Assembly (NCBI GenBank): GCA_036380925.1 | Contig: DASVDW010000120.1 | Location: 1-61,475 of the forward strand | Length of the DNA: 61,475 bases | Direction: 5' to 3' | Origin: JAICLV01 sp036380925 | Lineage (GTDB): Bacteria > Actinomycetota > Actinomycetes > Acidothermales > Acidothermaceae | In this document: piece by piece, positions 1-8,869 of the stretch | Numbering within the stretch: the first letter of the stretch is position 1 | Layout of the letters: every line of letters begins with the position of its first letter | The notes under the pieces: model-generated | What the model was told of the DNA's origin: nothing | The model's input: the letters and a program-made list of their open reading frames with translations, nothing else | The model's database searches: none | Position numbers and translations under genes: made by a program

Positions 1-1107
1 GTCGAACAGCGTGGGCCCGAGCCAGAACCCGTCGTTCTCGCCGTCGGCGGCGATCTCCCGACCGTCGACCACGAGCTCCGCCCCTGCGGCCACCCCGGCG
101 TCGAGGTAGCCGCTGACCTTGTCGCGATGCGCGCGGGTGACGAGGGGTCCCATGTCGGCGCCGCGTCGTCCGTCACCCACCTGCAGGTTCCGGATCCGGT
201 CGCGGATCTTGGCCACCAACGCGTCGGCGGCAGGCTCGACCGCGACGAGCGCCGAGACGGCCATACAGCGTTGTCCGGCCGAGCCGAACCCGGCGTTGAC
301 AGCCGCGTCCGCGGCGAGGTCGAGGTCGGCGTCGGGCAACACCACCATGTGGTTCTTCGCGCCGCCAAGAGCTTGCACGCGCTTACCGTGGGCGGCGCCC
401 TTCTCGTAGACGTGTCGCGCGACGGGGGTCGAGCCGACGAACGACACCGCCTTCACGTCAGGATGTTCAAGCAGCCGATCGACCGCGACCTCGTCGCCGT
501 GGACGACGTTGAACACGCCCTCCGGCAAACCCGCCGCGGCCCACAGCTCGGCCAAGAAGTTGGCCGCCGAGGGGTCCTTCTCACTTGGCTTCAACACGAC
601 GGCGTTGCCGCACGCGATGGCTATCGGGAAGAACCACGACGGCACCATGGCAGGGAAGTTGAACGGTGAGACGACACCGACGACGCCCAGCGGCTGGCGG
701 ATCGAGTAGACGTCGACTTTGCTGGACACGCCTTCGGAGAAGTCGCCCTTCAGCAGATGCGGAATCCCGCAGGCGAACTCGACGACCTCAAGCCCGCGGG
801 TGACCTCGCCAAGCGCGTCCGAGAGCACTTTGCCGTGCTCGGCGGTGATGATGGCGGCGAGGTCATCCTTGCGCGCGTTGAGCAACTCGCGGAACGCGAA
901 CATGAGCTGCGCGCGGCGCGCCAGGGACGTGTCCCGCCAACCGGGCCACGCGCTGGCGGCGGCCGACACCGCCTCGTCGACGACCGCCGCGCTCGCGAAG
1001 TCGACGTGCCCGGACACTCGCCCGGTGGCCGGGTCGTAGACCTCACCCTGCCGCTGCGCCACCTCGCCGTATGGCTTGCCGTTGATCCAGTGCGTGATCC
1101 GCTTCAC
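1..1107 (-). CDS. mmsA: Methylmalonate-semialdehyde dehydrogenase (CoA-acylating), C-terminus cut by window edge
   Basis: Aldehyde dehydrogenase superfamily enzyme of valine, inositol and thymine breakdown, which oxidises methylmalonate semialdehyde to propionyl-CoA. The 369 visible residues carry the cofactor segment SPFNFP (about 147-152), VLKPSE (about 171), FVGST (about 223) and the nucleophile in GQRCMA (Cys281). The sequence GGAKNH stands where most ALDHs have the general-base Glu, which is typical of the CoA-acylating subgroup. The start is GTG at 1107 because an AAGGAAGG ribosome site lies about 7 nt upstream (around 1114-1123). The gene runs off base 1, so roughly a quarter of the protein is missing. 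It has its own promoter and is separated from rlmN by a hairpin. Confidence 0.93.
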   Translation of the reverse strand, partial: MKRITHWINGKPYGEVAQRQGEVYDPATGRVSGHVDFASAAVVDEAVSAAASAWPGWRDTSLARRAQLMFAFRELLNARKDDLAAIITAEHGKVLSDALGEVTRGLEVVEFACGIPHLLKGDFSEGVSSKVDVYSIRQPLGVVGVVSPFNFPAMVPSWFFPIAIACGNAVVLKPSEKDPSAANFLAELWAAAGLPEGVFNVVHGDEVAVDRLLEHPDVKAVSFVGSTPVARHVYEKGAAHGKRVQALGGAKNHMVVLPDADLDLAADAAVNAGFGSAGQRCMAVSALVAVEPAADALVAKIRDRIRNLQVGDGRRGADMGPLVTRAHRDKVSGYLDAGVAAGAELVVDGREIAADGENDGFWLGPTLFD

Positions 1108-1131
1108 TTCACACCCTTCCTTTGCAGGCGA

Positions 1132-1159
1132 GTTGTATCAGGCGAGCGCGGGCTGTCAA
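1132..1159 (-). promoter_or_regulatory. Vegetative-type promoter of mmsA
   Basis: On the minus strand a perfect -35 TTGACA (1154-1159) is followed after 16 nt by a -10-like TACAAC (1132-1137). Transcription would start near 1125, giving a very short leader that holds little more than the ribosome site of mmsA. Confidence 0.6.
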
Positions 1160-1175
1160 AGCCAACACCCAGGCG

Positions 1176-1198
1176 GGTCGAGCCGGGCGGGCTCGACC
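1176..1198 (-). terminator. Hairpin between rlmN and mmsA, terminator-like
   Basis: A 9-bp perfect stem (GGTCGAGCC/GGCTCGACC) with a 5-nt loop lies 70 bp after the rlmN stop and just upstream of the mmsA promoter. There is no T-tract on either strand, so it is at best a non-canonical terminator or an mRNA 3' stabiliser. Confidence 0.4.
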
Positions 1199-1267
1199 TG
1201 CTCAACAAGCAAATCCGCAACAAGATGACTCACGACAACGGCGGGTGCGTGCGGCTGTCCTCCCGCT

Positions 1268-2464
1268 TCATCGGGCGATAGCCGCCTGCGTCGCGGCGAG
1301 TTGGCCGCACGCGCCGTCGATCTCGCGGCCACGCGTGTCACGCACGGTGACCGCGACCCCTTGATTCTCGAGCCGACGCGCGAATTCCTGCTCGTCCCTC
1401 GCCCGCGACGCGGTCCACCGCGATCCCGGGGTCGGGTTCAGCGGAATCAGGTTCACATGCGCGAGGTGGCCGAGTCTCGCCCGCAGCAGCTCGCCGAGCA
1501 GATCAGCTCGCCACGCTTGGTCGTTGATGTCGCGGATCAACGCGTACTCAATGGAGACGCGCCTCCTGGTCGCCGCCGCGTACCGCACGGCCGCGTCGAG
1601 AACCTCCCCGACCTTCCAGCGGGTGTTGACGGGCACGAGGGTGTCGCGGAGCTCGTCGTCCGGCGCGTGCAACGAGACCGCGAGCGTGACGTTGAGGCCC
1701 TCGGCGGCGAGCTTGTCGATCGCGGGGACCAAGCCGACCGTGGAGACGGTGATGCCGCGCTGCGAGATGCCCAGCCCGTGCGGCGCGGGGTCGGTGAGCC
1801 GACGCACCGCGCCGATCACCGCGTTGTAGTTGGCAAGCGGCTCCCCCATGCCCATGAAGACCACGTTGGAGACGCGCCCCGGCCCGCCGGGGAGCTCGCT
1901 TCGGGTGACCGAGCGAGCGGCCGCGACGACCTGCTCGACGATCTCGCCGGTCGACAGGTTGCGGGTCAGACCGGCCTGCCCGGTCGCGCAGAACGGGCAG
2001 TTCATGCCGCAGCCCGCCTGGCTGGAGACGCACACGGTGATGCGGTCACGGCCGCGCGTGGTGGCCTCGATCGAGTCGTCACTCTCGTCGCCCAGTGCGG
2101 CCCGGCCGGAGGCCGCTCCGAAATACCGCATCAGCACTGACTCCACCAGCGCGCCGTCGAACAACCGCCACACCGTCTTGCGGGTCGCGCCGTCATCACA
2201 GGAGATCTCGCGCACGGGCGTGACCAGTCGCGGCAGCAACGCGGTGGCGAACTCCCGCCGCGCCGCCGCGGGCAGGTCGGTCATTTGATCGGGGTCGTCA
2301 ACCAAGCGGGCGAAGTAGTGCGTCGACAGCTGCGCGGCCCGATACGCCGGATGCCCGAGTTCGGCCACCGCGGCGCGGCGCTCCGTCGGTGCGAGGTCGG
2401 CGAGGTGCCGCGGCGGCTTGACTCGGCGCGGCGCGGCGAAGGTGAGCTCTCCAGGTGCGGGCAT
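1268..2464 (-). CDS. rlmN: Dual-specificity 23S rRNA A2503 / tRNA A37 C2-methyltransferase RlmN
   Basis: Radical SAM methyltransferase that methylates C2 of adenosine 2503 in 23S rRNA and A37 in some tRNAs. The 398-residue length is normal for the family. The radical SAM cluster motif CGMNCPFC (Cys152, Cys156, Cys159) is present, as is the downstream GMGEPLANY segment, and the C-terminal DTRGREIDGACGQL holds the conserved Cys that completes the methylation mechanism. In many actinobacteria this gene directly follows cdsA; here about 15 kb separates them. The FtsX-type permease ends 42 bp upstream on the same strand, so rlmN may be read from the transporter promoter. Confidence 0.96.
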   Translation of the reverse strand: MPAPGELTFAAPRRVKPPRHLADLAPTERRAAVAELGHPAYRAAQLSTHYFARLVDDPDQMTDLPAAARREFATALLPRLVTPVREISCDDGATRKTVWRLFDGALVESVLMRYFGAASGRAALGDESDDSIEATTRGRDRITVCVSSQAGCGMNCPFCATGQAGLTRNLSTGEIVEQVVAAARSVTRSELPGGPGRVSNVVFMGMGEPLANYNAVIGAVRRLTDPAPHGLGISQRGITVSTVGLVPAIDKLAAEGLNVTLAVSLHAPDDELRDTLVPVNTRWKVGEVLDAAVRYAAATRRRVSIEYALIRDINDQAWRADLLGELLRARLGHLAHVNLIPLNPTPGSRWTASRARDEQEFARRLENQGVAVTVRDTRGREIDGACGQLAATQAAIAR

Positions 2465-2506
2465 GTCGTCGTCCAGTGTCTCAGGTCGGCGCGGGCACGC
2501 TGGCGA

Positions 2507-5452
2507 TCAGTTGTCGATCCGGACCGCGATCGCCGGCCGGATGCGGGCCGCCCGGCGGGCCGGTGCGAGGGTCACCAGCAGCGAGGCGGCGAAGGTTCCC
2601 GCGACAAGCAAGCTGATCACCGCCCAGTCGATGGCGAACCCGCCCTCAAGGCCCTCGAACGCGCTGCTGTTGCGATACAGCAACCACGCGGTCAGCAATG
2701 AAAGCGCGGTGCCAAGCAAGATTCCCTCGAGCGCGACGAAAGAGCTCTCAATCAAGAACGACCGTTGGACCGTGGTGGAGCGAAAACCGAGCGCGCGCAG
2801 CACGCCGATCGTGCGACGGCGCTCGCGAACCGCGCGAATCATGACCACGCCCAGCCCGGTGATGCCCACGACGAGACCCAGGGCGAGAAAGCCGTCCATC
2901 AGCTGGAAGAACGACCGCGTGCCGGAGAACATCCGTTGCACGACGTCCCTGATCGATGTCGCGACCAGGCTTGACGACAAGAACTGGCCTTGCATTGCCG
3001 CGCGGATTTGCCGCTCGTCGGCGCCGGGGGCGATGCGCACGAACGCGCTTGACACCTGCGCCTGCGGACCGAACTGGTCGCGCACGGCAGCCGCGCTCAG
3101 CACGACCGGAAACGCGTTGGCCGGGCTGAACCCAGCGTTGTAGAACGGAATGCCGTTTTGCAACACACCCGCGATCGTCTTCGTCTCACCCCGGCCGGTG
3201 GTGGGATCGCTCAACCAAAACGTGTCGCCGGGCTTGAACGCCGCTCCGGGAGGGCCGCCGCCCGAGCCGAAGCTAGCGTCAAGCATGACGTAGCGGTGAT
3301 CGCGGGCGACGAGCGACCACACCGCTTTGTCATCGGTGTATCCGGGCAACCGGCGCTGCAGCTTGAAGCCGGTGTCGATGGCTTGCTGCGGCAGGCCGAC
3401 CGCCACCGCATGCAAGGGCGCGGTCGTGCGGCCGCCAGGGTCGGTCGCGCCCGCGGTGGCGATTGTCAGCGGGGCCACCGCTTCAACCGCTTGGCTAAGC
3501 GATCCGGTTCGCATTGCCTCGGGCGGGTCGGTGGTCTGCGTGTTCGGGTTGTAATCAACGCGAATCGAGTAGCCGGCGGTGGCCTCTCGCACCTGCCCGT
3601 CAACGCTCGCGGAGATGATGGCGTTGATTTGGGTGATCAACACGATCGTGAAGACGACGATGCTGTACATCACCAAGGTCGCGCCGGTTCGGAACTTGCG
3701 GGCGAGCGGAAACGCGACGGCGAGCCGCGTCGCGAGCCCAGCTTCGGTCGGGCGCTCGATCACAGGGCGCAACGGGCGCAACGCCGCGTTCTGGTTCTCG
3801 CTCACCAAGAGAACCGCGGCGAAAGTGAGCAACACGCCGAGCACGATGTAGGTCGTCATTGACGAGTCGTCGTACAGGTGCGGTCGCACCAGGTTGGCGG
3901 TCAGCGACCACACCAGGACGGCGCCGGCCGCGCCGGTGTACACCCACCGCCGCGGCGCGACGCGCGAGAGCAGAGGGACGGCGAACAGCAGCGCCAGCGC
4001 GGGCATCAGGTAGGTGTTGGCGCCTCGGCCGCGCGCGACCGCGAAAACCGACCACACCGTGAAAACCAGCGTCGCCAAGGCGGCCAAGACAAGCCATCGA
4101 ACCCGCGCTCTCCGCGCGCCGCCCGAGGGGAGGTCGCGGATCGCCGCGATGATGTTCAGCCTGCTGATTCGCATGCTCGTCACGAGCACCGTGGCCAGGG
4201 CGATGAGCAGGCCCATCGCAAAGCCGTTGAAAAGGCTGACGCGGGTGACGGAGAAGGTGATGTCCAACCCTGAACCGTCTTGGGACCACGACCGGAAGAT
4301 GCTCGAGGCGATGCTCGCCACGGCGCGCCCGACTCCGATGCCGAGCCCAGTGCCGATGACGCAAGCGACAAGCGCGTACGCGGCGCCTTCCAACACGAAG
4401 CTGCCGACGAGCCGCGAACGTTTCATCCCGACCGCGCGCAGCATGCCGAGCTGGTTCTTCCGCTCCTCGCCGAGCATGACGAAAATGTTCACCAGCAACA
4501 ACACGCCGGCGATGATGCTGAAGCTCCCCATGAACAAGAACAGCGAGCCGAGAGTGTCGCCGGTCTTCTTCGCCGCGCTCAGCACGTCCTTCTTCGGGGT
4601 CTCAACCGCCGTCCCCGCCGCCGACAAAGGCTCGATCGCCTTCCTAATCTCAGCGGCCACCTCATCGCTATGGACATTGCCCGACTCGACACCCCCCGTG
4701 TTCGACACGAAGGTCACCGTGCGCGGCCACACCGTGCCGGTCCCCGCCGCGGCTGTGATCAGCGAGTCCGGCGCCACGAACGCGACACGGTTCGCCGTGC
4801 CCGTCAGCCCGGCGCCAGCCAGCCCCTCTGCGGGAAGGACGCGGACAACGCGAAGCGGGGTCGGCTTGTCATAGAGGTAGAACGTGACGACGTCCCCAAC
4901 CCGCAGGCGCAGGTCGCCGGCCAACGCGTCGTTCACCGCGACCTCTCCCGCGCCCGGTGAGGAGCCGATCAGACCGGACGACGCCCCGCCGTCGCCAAAG
5001 CGCTGCGCCAGGGCGAAATCGGTGTCCCACACGATGGTGCGCGGTTGCGCGACCTGTTTGCCATTGCGGTCGACCACCGCGGCGGCCTGTTCGGCGTGCG
5101 CGGTCAACACGCCGTCGACGCGCGGGTCTGACCGCAGGTTCGCCAACGCGAATCCCACCAGCTCGCCCGCCACCGGGTCGGTGCTCACGACCTGCTCGTC
5201 AATCGGACCAAGCGACCGGTACGCGTCCTGCTTCACCGACCGGTTAAGGGTGTCGCCGACGATGAGACTGCCGACGATGATGGCTGTGCCGAGCGTTGAG
5301 CCGATCACGACGAGCGTCGCCTCGGACAGTCGACGGCTGATCTGGCGCGCCGCCAGCTTGCGCAAAACCGGGCCCCGCGCCAGCAGGAAGACGAGAAACC
5401 CTGTCGCGACGCCGAGCAGCGCCAACAACGGAGGTGTCAGGTTGGGATACAC
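2507..5452 (-). CDS. ABC transporter permease with two FtsX-like domains (MacB/LolCE type)
   Basis: 981-residue integral membrane protein. It has an N-terminal membrane anchor, a long extracytoplasmic domain (about 70-310), then two blocks of three to four hydrophobic helices (about 320-560 with a mid-protein hydrophobic stretch, and about 850-970), each with the FtsX/MacB_PCD pattern including ERKNQLGMLRAVG and ERRRTIGVLRALG. Such proteins do not import solutes; members transmit ATPase motion to extracytoplasmic partners or extract lipophilic or peptide substrates. The start GTG at 5452 lies 6 bp after the stop of the ATPase gene, so the two genes form one unit. The substrate cannot be inferred. 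Confidence 0.9.
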   Translation of the reverse strand: MYPNLTPPLLALLGVATGFLVFLLARGPVLRKLAARQISRRLSEATLVVIGSTLGTAIIVGSLIVGDTLNRSVKQDAYRSLGPIDEQVVSTDPVAGELVGFALANLRSDPRVDGVLTAHAEQAAAVVDRNGKQVAQPRTIVWDTDFALAQRFGDGGASSGLIGSSPGAGEVAVNDALAGDLRLRVGDVVTFYLYDKPTPLRVVRVLPAEGLAGAGLTGTANRVAFVAPDSLITAAAGTGTVWPRTVTFVSNTGGVESGNVHSDEVAAEIRKAIEPLSAAGTAVETPKKDVLSAAKKTGDTLGSLFLFMGSFSIIAGVLLLVNIFVMLGEERKNQLGMLRAVGMKRSRLVGSFVLEGAAYALVACVIGTGLGIGVGRAVASIASSIFRSWSQDGSGLDITFSVTRVSLFNGFAMGLLIALATVLVTSMRISRLNIIAAIRDLPSGGARRARVRWLVLAALATLVFTVWSVFAVARGRGANTYLMPALALLFAVPLLSRVAPRRWVYTGAAGAVLVWSLTANLVRPHLYDDSSMTTYIVLGVLLTFAAVLLVSENQNAALRPLRPVIERPTEAGLATRLAVAFPLARKFRTGATLVMYSIVVFTIVLITQINAIISASVDGQVREATAGYSIRVDYNPNTQTTDPPEAMRTGSLSQAVEAVAPLTIATAGATDPGGRTTAPLHAVAVGLPQQAIDTGFKLQRRLPGYTDDKAVWSLVARDHRYVMLDASFGSGGGPPGAAFKPGDTFWLSDPTTGRGETKTIAGVLQNGIPFYNAGFSPANAFPVVLSAAAVRDQFGPQAQVSSAFVRIAPGADERQIRAAMQGQFLSSSLVATSIRDVVQRMFSGTRSFFQLMDGFLALGLVVGITGLGVVMIRAVRERRRTIGVLRALGFRSTTVQRSFLIESSFVALEGILLGTALSLLTAWLLYRNSSAFEGLEGGFAIDWAVISLLVAGTFAASLLVTLAPARRAARIRPAIAVRIDN

Positions 5453-5458
5453 CGGAGA

Positions 5459-6226
5459 TCACCCCGTCGTCGCCGCGACTCTCGGCCGCGCAGGCGGCTT
5501 CGTTTGGTCGGAGACCAGCCGACCATCGCGGACGGTCACCAGCCGGCCGGCCCGCCCCCCGATTCCCGGATCATGCGTCACCAGCACGATCGTTTGCCCT
5601 TCGCTGGCGTTGAGCTCGCACAGCAGATCCATGACGGACGCGGCCATCTTGGTGTCGAGATTGCCGGTGGGCTCGTCCGCCCACACGATGGCCGGCGCCG
5701 CGACCAGCGCCCGCGCGATCGTCACCCGCTGCTGTTCGCCGCCGGACATCTCGCTGGGCCGGTGGGAGACGCGATGGCCCAGCCCGACGCGCTCAAGCAT
5801 CTCAACGGCCCGCGGCCGCGCCTGTCTCGGCGGCACGCCGACCAGCAGCAGCGGCAGCTCGACGTTCTCCGCCGCGCTGAACACCGGAATGAGATTGAAG
5901 GCTTGGAAGACAAAGCCCATCGAATGCGCGCGGTGCTGCGTGCGAGCCGCGTCCGACATCGCGAACAGATCGCGACCCTCCACGAGCACGTGACCGGCGT
6001 CGATGTCGTCCAGACCTGACAGGCAGTTGAGCAGCGTCGTCTTTCCTGAACCGCTGGGTCCCATGACGGCGACGAGCTCACCGCGCTCCACGGCGAAGTC
6101 CAGGTCGTCGAGGGCGACCACGGCCACCGAGCCGGTGCGGTAAACCTTCCGGACGCCGGTGGCCCGCAGCAACGGCCCTGACGCCTCCCGTGTCGCCGGA
6201 ATCTCCCGTGTCGTTGGCGCTTTCAT
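5459..6226 (-). CDS. ABC transporter ATP-binding protein (LolD/MacB family)
   Basis: Cytoplasmic ATPase partner of the downstream FtsX-type permease. It shows Walker A GPSGSGKTT, the signature MSGGEQQRV, Walker B IVWADEPTGNLD and the H-loop VTHDP, all intact. The start is placed at ATG 6226 rather than an in-frame start at 6241 because an AGGGGGT ribosome site (6231-6238) sits 4-5 nt before 6226 and nothing comparable precedes the longer start. This gives 255 residues. The gene diverges from the osmoprotectant-type binding lipoprotein gene, with about 190 bp of shared upstream region. Confidence 0.93.
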   Translation of the reverse strand: MKAPTTREIPATREASGPLLRATGVRKVYRTGSVAVVALDDLDFAVERGELVAVMGPSGSGKTTLLNCLSGLDDIDAGHVLVEGRDLFAMSDAARTQHRAHSMGFVFQAFNLIPVFSAAENVELPLLLVGVPPRQARPRAVEMLERVGLGHRVSHRPSEMSGGEQQRVTIARALVAAPAIVWADEPTGNLDTKMAASVMDLLCELNASEGQTIVLVTHDPGIGGRAGRLVTVRDGRLVSDQTKPPARPRVAATTG

Positions 6227-6333
6227 CGCAACCCCCTGCACGGTCTCGCGCAGTCACGTCCAACCTGCATCGCAACGCGCGCGACTCTCGCCGACGAGTG
6301 CCGAAGGCCCCATCGCCCCAGGGCGAAGTTCCA

Positions 6334-6363
6334 TGACCGGCCAACGCGAAGAGTGCTTACGAT
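6334..6363 (+). promoter_or_regulatory. Putative promoter of the osmoprotectant-type binding protein gene
   Basis: TGACCG (6334-6339) and TACGAT (6358-6363) are separated by 18 nt and lie about 50 nt before the start codon. The -10 element is good and the -35 moderate. The call rests on pattern only. Confidence 0.4.
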
Positions 6364-6416
6364 GACGACGCTCGACGCCCACGTCGTCCGGGCGCGTGAC
6401 ACAGGCGGAGGCGGAT

Positions 6417-7370
6417 ATGCGCCGTCCGATTGCGGTACTCAGCATCTTCATGTCGATGGTGGTCGCCTTCGCCGCCGCATGCGCGACCGACTCAAAGAAG
6501 GCGGGCGCGCCCACGACGCCGTCGGCGAGCGCCGAGCGGACGATCGTGGTCGCGGCGTTCAACTTCAGCGAGAGTCAGGTTCTCGCCAACATGTTCGCCG
6601 CGGTCCTCGACAACGCGGGGTTCCGGGCGAGCGTGAAGACCCTCACCACTCGCGAGGTGGTGCAACCGGCGCTGTGGAAGGGAGACGTCGACGTCGTCCC
6701 CGAGTACACCAGCTCGCTCGCGACCTACCTCAACAATCACGACCTGGGCGGCGCCGCGCCGAGTGTCGCGTCGAGTGACGTGACGAAGACGCTGACGGCG
6801 TTGCGCGCGGCGGCGGCCCGCCACCACCTGGTGGTGCTCGACCCGTCGGCCGCGGCCGACCAAAACGCGTTCGCGGTGACCCGCGCGTTCGCGCGGCAAA
6901 ACCAGCTCACCACGCTGTCCGACCTCGCCCGGTACCGCGGTCCGTTGACCCTCGGCGGGCCGGCCGAATGCCAGACCCGGCCGTACTGCGAGCCCGGCCT
7001 CAGGTCGACCTATGGCCTCACCTTCGTTCAGTTCAGAAGGCTTGACACAGGGGGTCCGCTGACCAAGCTCGCGCTGCAGACGGGTTTGATCCAGGTCGGG
7101 CTGGTCTTCAGCTCCGACCCTGGCATCTCGGCCTACGGGCTGCAGGTGCTGCGTGATGACTTGCAGTTGCAAGACGCCGACGTCGTCGTGCCGGTGGTGA
7201 ACGAGGATGTCGCGAGCGCCCGGCTCAGTTCGGCCCTCGGCGACCTGATGAAGGTGCTCACGACCGGCGATCTCATCAAGCTCAACGCAGCCGCCGAGTT
7301 GAGGCACGTCGATCCGGCGACGGTGGCGCGCGACTACTTGGTCGGCAAAGCGCTGATCCCCGCCGGCTGA
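6417..7370 (+). CDS. Glycine betaine/choline-type ABC transporter substrate-binding lipoprotein (OpuAC/ProX family), orphan
   Basis: 317-residue secreted lipoprotein with signal sequence MRRPIAVLSIFMSMVVAFAA and a lipobox ending in FAAAC. The mature part has the OpuAC-type pattern of quaternary-ammonium binding proteins: NFSESQVLANMFAAVLDNAG, then DVDVVPEYTSSLATYL, QNAFAVTR and the C-terminal LNAAAELRHVDPATVARDYL. The ATG at 6417 is chosen over an in-frame GTG at 6396 because GGAG (6407-6410) lies 6 nt upstream. No matching permease or ATPase gene is adjacent; the neighbouring FtsX-type transporter is of another class and diverges. It therefore probably works with a transporter encoded elsewhere or as a sensor. 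Confidence 0.85.
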   Translation: MRRPIAVLSIFMSMVVAFAAACATDSKKAGAPTTPSASAERTIVVAAFNFSESQVLANMFAAVLDNAGFRASVKTLTTREVVQPALWKGDVDVVPEYTSSLATYLNNHDLGGAAPSVASSDVTKTLTALRAAAARHHLVVLDPSAAADQNAFAVTRAFARQNQLTTLSDLARYRGPLTLGGPAECQTRPYCEPGLRSTYGLTFVQFRRLDTGGPLTKLALQTGLIQVGLVFSSDPGISAYGLQVLRDDLQLQDADVVVPVVNEDVASARLSSALGDLMKVLTTGDLIKLNAAAELRHVDPATVARDYLVGKALIPAG

Positions 7371-7478
7371 ACGCGCCTCTCACCCCGACGCGGCGGAGCT
7401 GGCCGGCCGCGGACCGACTCCGCGCATGATCGTCGCAGGGGGGCGTAACGACGTGGCCACGCCGAGATCGCCGCCCGC

Positions 7479-7484
7479 TAGGAT
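7479..7484 (+). promoter_or_regulatory. -10 element of the glyA promoter
   Basis: TAGGAT, one base from the TATAAT consensus. A start near 7490 would place the transcript 5' end exactly at the beginning of the riboswitch fold. No convincing -35 is seen. Confidence 0.5.
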
Positions 7485-7487
7485 TGG

Positions 7488-7570
7488 CGGGTCGCGACTG
7501 GCGCACAGATGGTGGAACCGACCACCGGGGAGCGATCGAGACGCGGACGCCGTGCGCCTGGGTGTCCGCC
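7488..7570 (+). promoter_or_regulatory. ZTP (pfl-motif) riboswitch upstream of glyA
   Basis: The conserved pfl features occur in order: a GACTGGCG segment (7496-7503); hairpin P2 GGTGG/CCACC (7511-7515 with 7522-7526); the invariant-looking CCGGGGAGCGA (7525-7535); and a second domain with stem GCGGAC/GTCCGC (7543-7548 with 7564-7569) whose loop holds GCGCCTGGG. GGCG at 7500-7503 can pair with CGCC at 7555-7558 to form the pseudoknot of this class. ZTP riboswitches sense AICAR-phosphates made when 10-formyl-THF is short and often control glyA or other folate genes. A 6-bp hairpin (7570-7585) then abuts the ribosome site AAGGAGG (7586-7592), which suggests control of translation start. Confidence 0.88.
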
Positions 7571-7597
7571 GACGGGTTGCCGTCGAAGGAGGCGCTC

Positions 7598-8869
7598 ATG
7601 ACGCACGACCTTGCCGCCCTGCAAGCGACCGACCCGCAGATCGCCGAGTTGGTGCGCGCAGAGGAGATTCGGCAAAGCGAGAAGATCCGGCTGATCCCGT
7701 CGGAGAACTACGTCTCTCAGGCGGTGCTCGACGCCTGCGGCACGGTGTTGCAGAACAAGTACTCCGAAGGTTATCCCGGCCGGCGCTACTACGAAGGCCA
7801 GCAGATCATCGACCAGGTCGAGACAATCGCGATCGAGCGCGCCAAGGCGCTGTTCGGCGTCGACCACGCGAACGTCCAGCCCTACTCCGGCTCCCCAGCC
7901 AACCTGGCCGTCTACCTCGCGCTCGCCAAGCCGGGCGACACCGTGATGGGTATGGCGTTGCCGATGGGCGGTCACCTGACCCATGGCTGGTCGGTGTCGG
8001 CCACCGGCGCGTGGTTCAACGCGGTGCAGTACAGCGTGCGCCGCGACACCGGGCGCGTCGACATGGACGAGGTCCGCGACATCGCGCTGCGCGAGCGGCC
8101 GAAGCTGATTTTCTGCGGTGGCACGGCAATTCCACGGATTATTGACTTTCCAGCGTTCGCCGAGATCGCCAAGGAGGCCGGCGCGGTGCTGGTCGCCGAC
8201 ATCGCGCACATCGCCGGTCTCATCGCCGGCGGCGCGCACCCGTCGCCGGTCGGCCACGCCGAGGTCATCTCGACGACCACGCACAAGACCTTGCGCGGCC
8301 CTCGCGGCGCCATGTTGATGTGCGACGAGCAGCACGCCAAGGCGATCGACAAGGCGGTCTTCCCCGGTTTGCAGGGTGGCCCGCACAACCAGACGACGGC
8401 CGGCATCGCGGTGGCGCTGCACGAAGCGGCGCAACCGTCATTCCGCGACTACGCCACGGCCATCGTCGCCAACGCGAAGGTGTTGGCCGACGAACTCTCG
8501 GCGCGCGGCTTCCACCTCGTGTCCGGCGGCACCGACAATCACCTGATCTTGATCGATCTCACGCCTCAGTCCGTGGCGGGCAAACCGGTGGCCCGGGCGC
8601 TCGACCGCGCCGGCCTGGTGGCCAACTACAACACGGTCCCGTTCGACCCGCGCAAGCCGTTCGACCCGTCCGGCCTGCGAATCGGCACACCGGCGGTCTC
8701 GAGTCGCGGCATGGGCGAGACTGAGATGCGCCAGATCGGCGGGTGGATCGACGAGGTCGTAGCGGCGGTGGCCAAGAACGACGAGGACGCCCTGAACGCC
8801 ACCACCGACCGGGTGCTGGGCGAGGTGCGCGAAGTCACCGCGAAGTTCCCCGCACCAGGCTTGTCGTGA
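7598..8869 (+). CDS. glyA: Serine hydroxymethyltransferase
   Basis: PLP enzyme that interconverts serine plus tetrahydrofolate with glycine plus 5,10-methylene-THF, the main one-carbon entry point. The 423 residues are normal length. Family hallmarks are IRLIPSENYVS, NKYSEGYPGRRYY, the YSGSPAN loop and the PLP-lysine motif TTTHKTLRGPRG. The start ATG 7598 follows AAGGAGG by 5 nt; upstream in-frame codons lie inside the riboswitch and were rejected. The stop codon directly abuts that of the convergent metallo-beta-lactamase-fold gene. Regulation by the ZTP riboswitch is strongly suggested by its position. Confidence 0.97.
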   Translation: MTHDLAALQATDPQIAELVRAEEIRQSEKIRLIPSENYVSQAVLDACGTVLQNKYSEGYPGRRYYEGQQIIDQVETIAIERAKALFGVDHANVQPYSGSPANLAVYLALAKPGDTVMGMALPMGGHLTHGWSVSATGAWFNAVQYSVRRDTGRVDMDEVRDIALRERPKLIFCGGTAIPRIIDFPAFAEIAKEAGAVLVADIAHIAGLIAGGAHPSPVGHAEVISTTTHKTLRGPRGAMLMCDEQHAKAIDKAVFPGLQGGPHNQTTAGIAVALHEAAQPSFRDYATAIVANAKVLADELSARGFHLVSGGTDNHLILIDLTPQSVAGKPVARALDRAGLVANYNTVPFDPRKPFDPSGLRIGTPAVSSRGMGETEMRQIGGWIDEVVAAVAKNDEDALNATTDRVLGEVREVTAKFPAPGLS

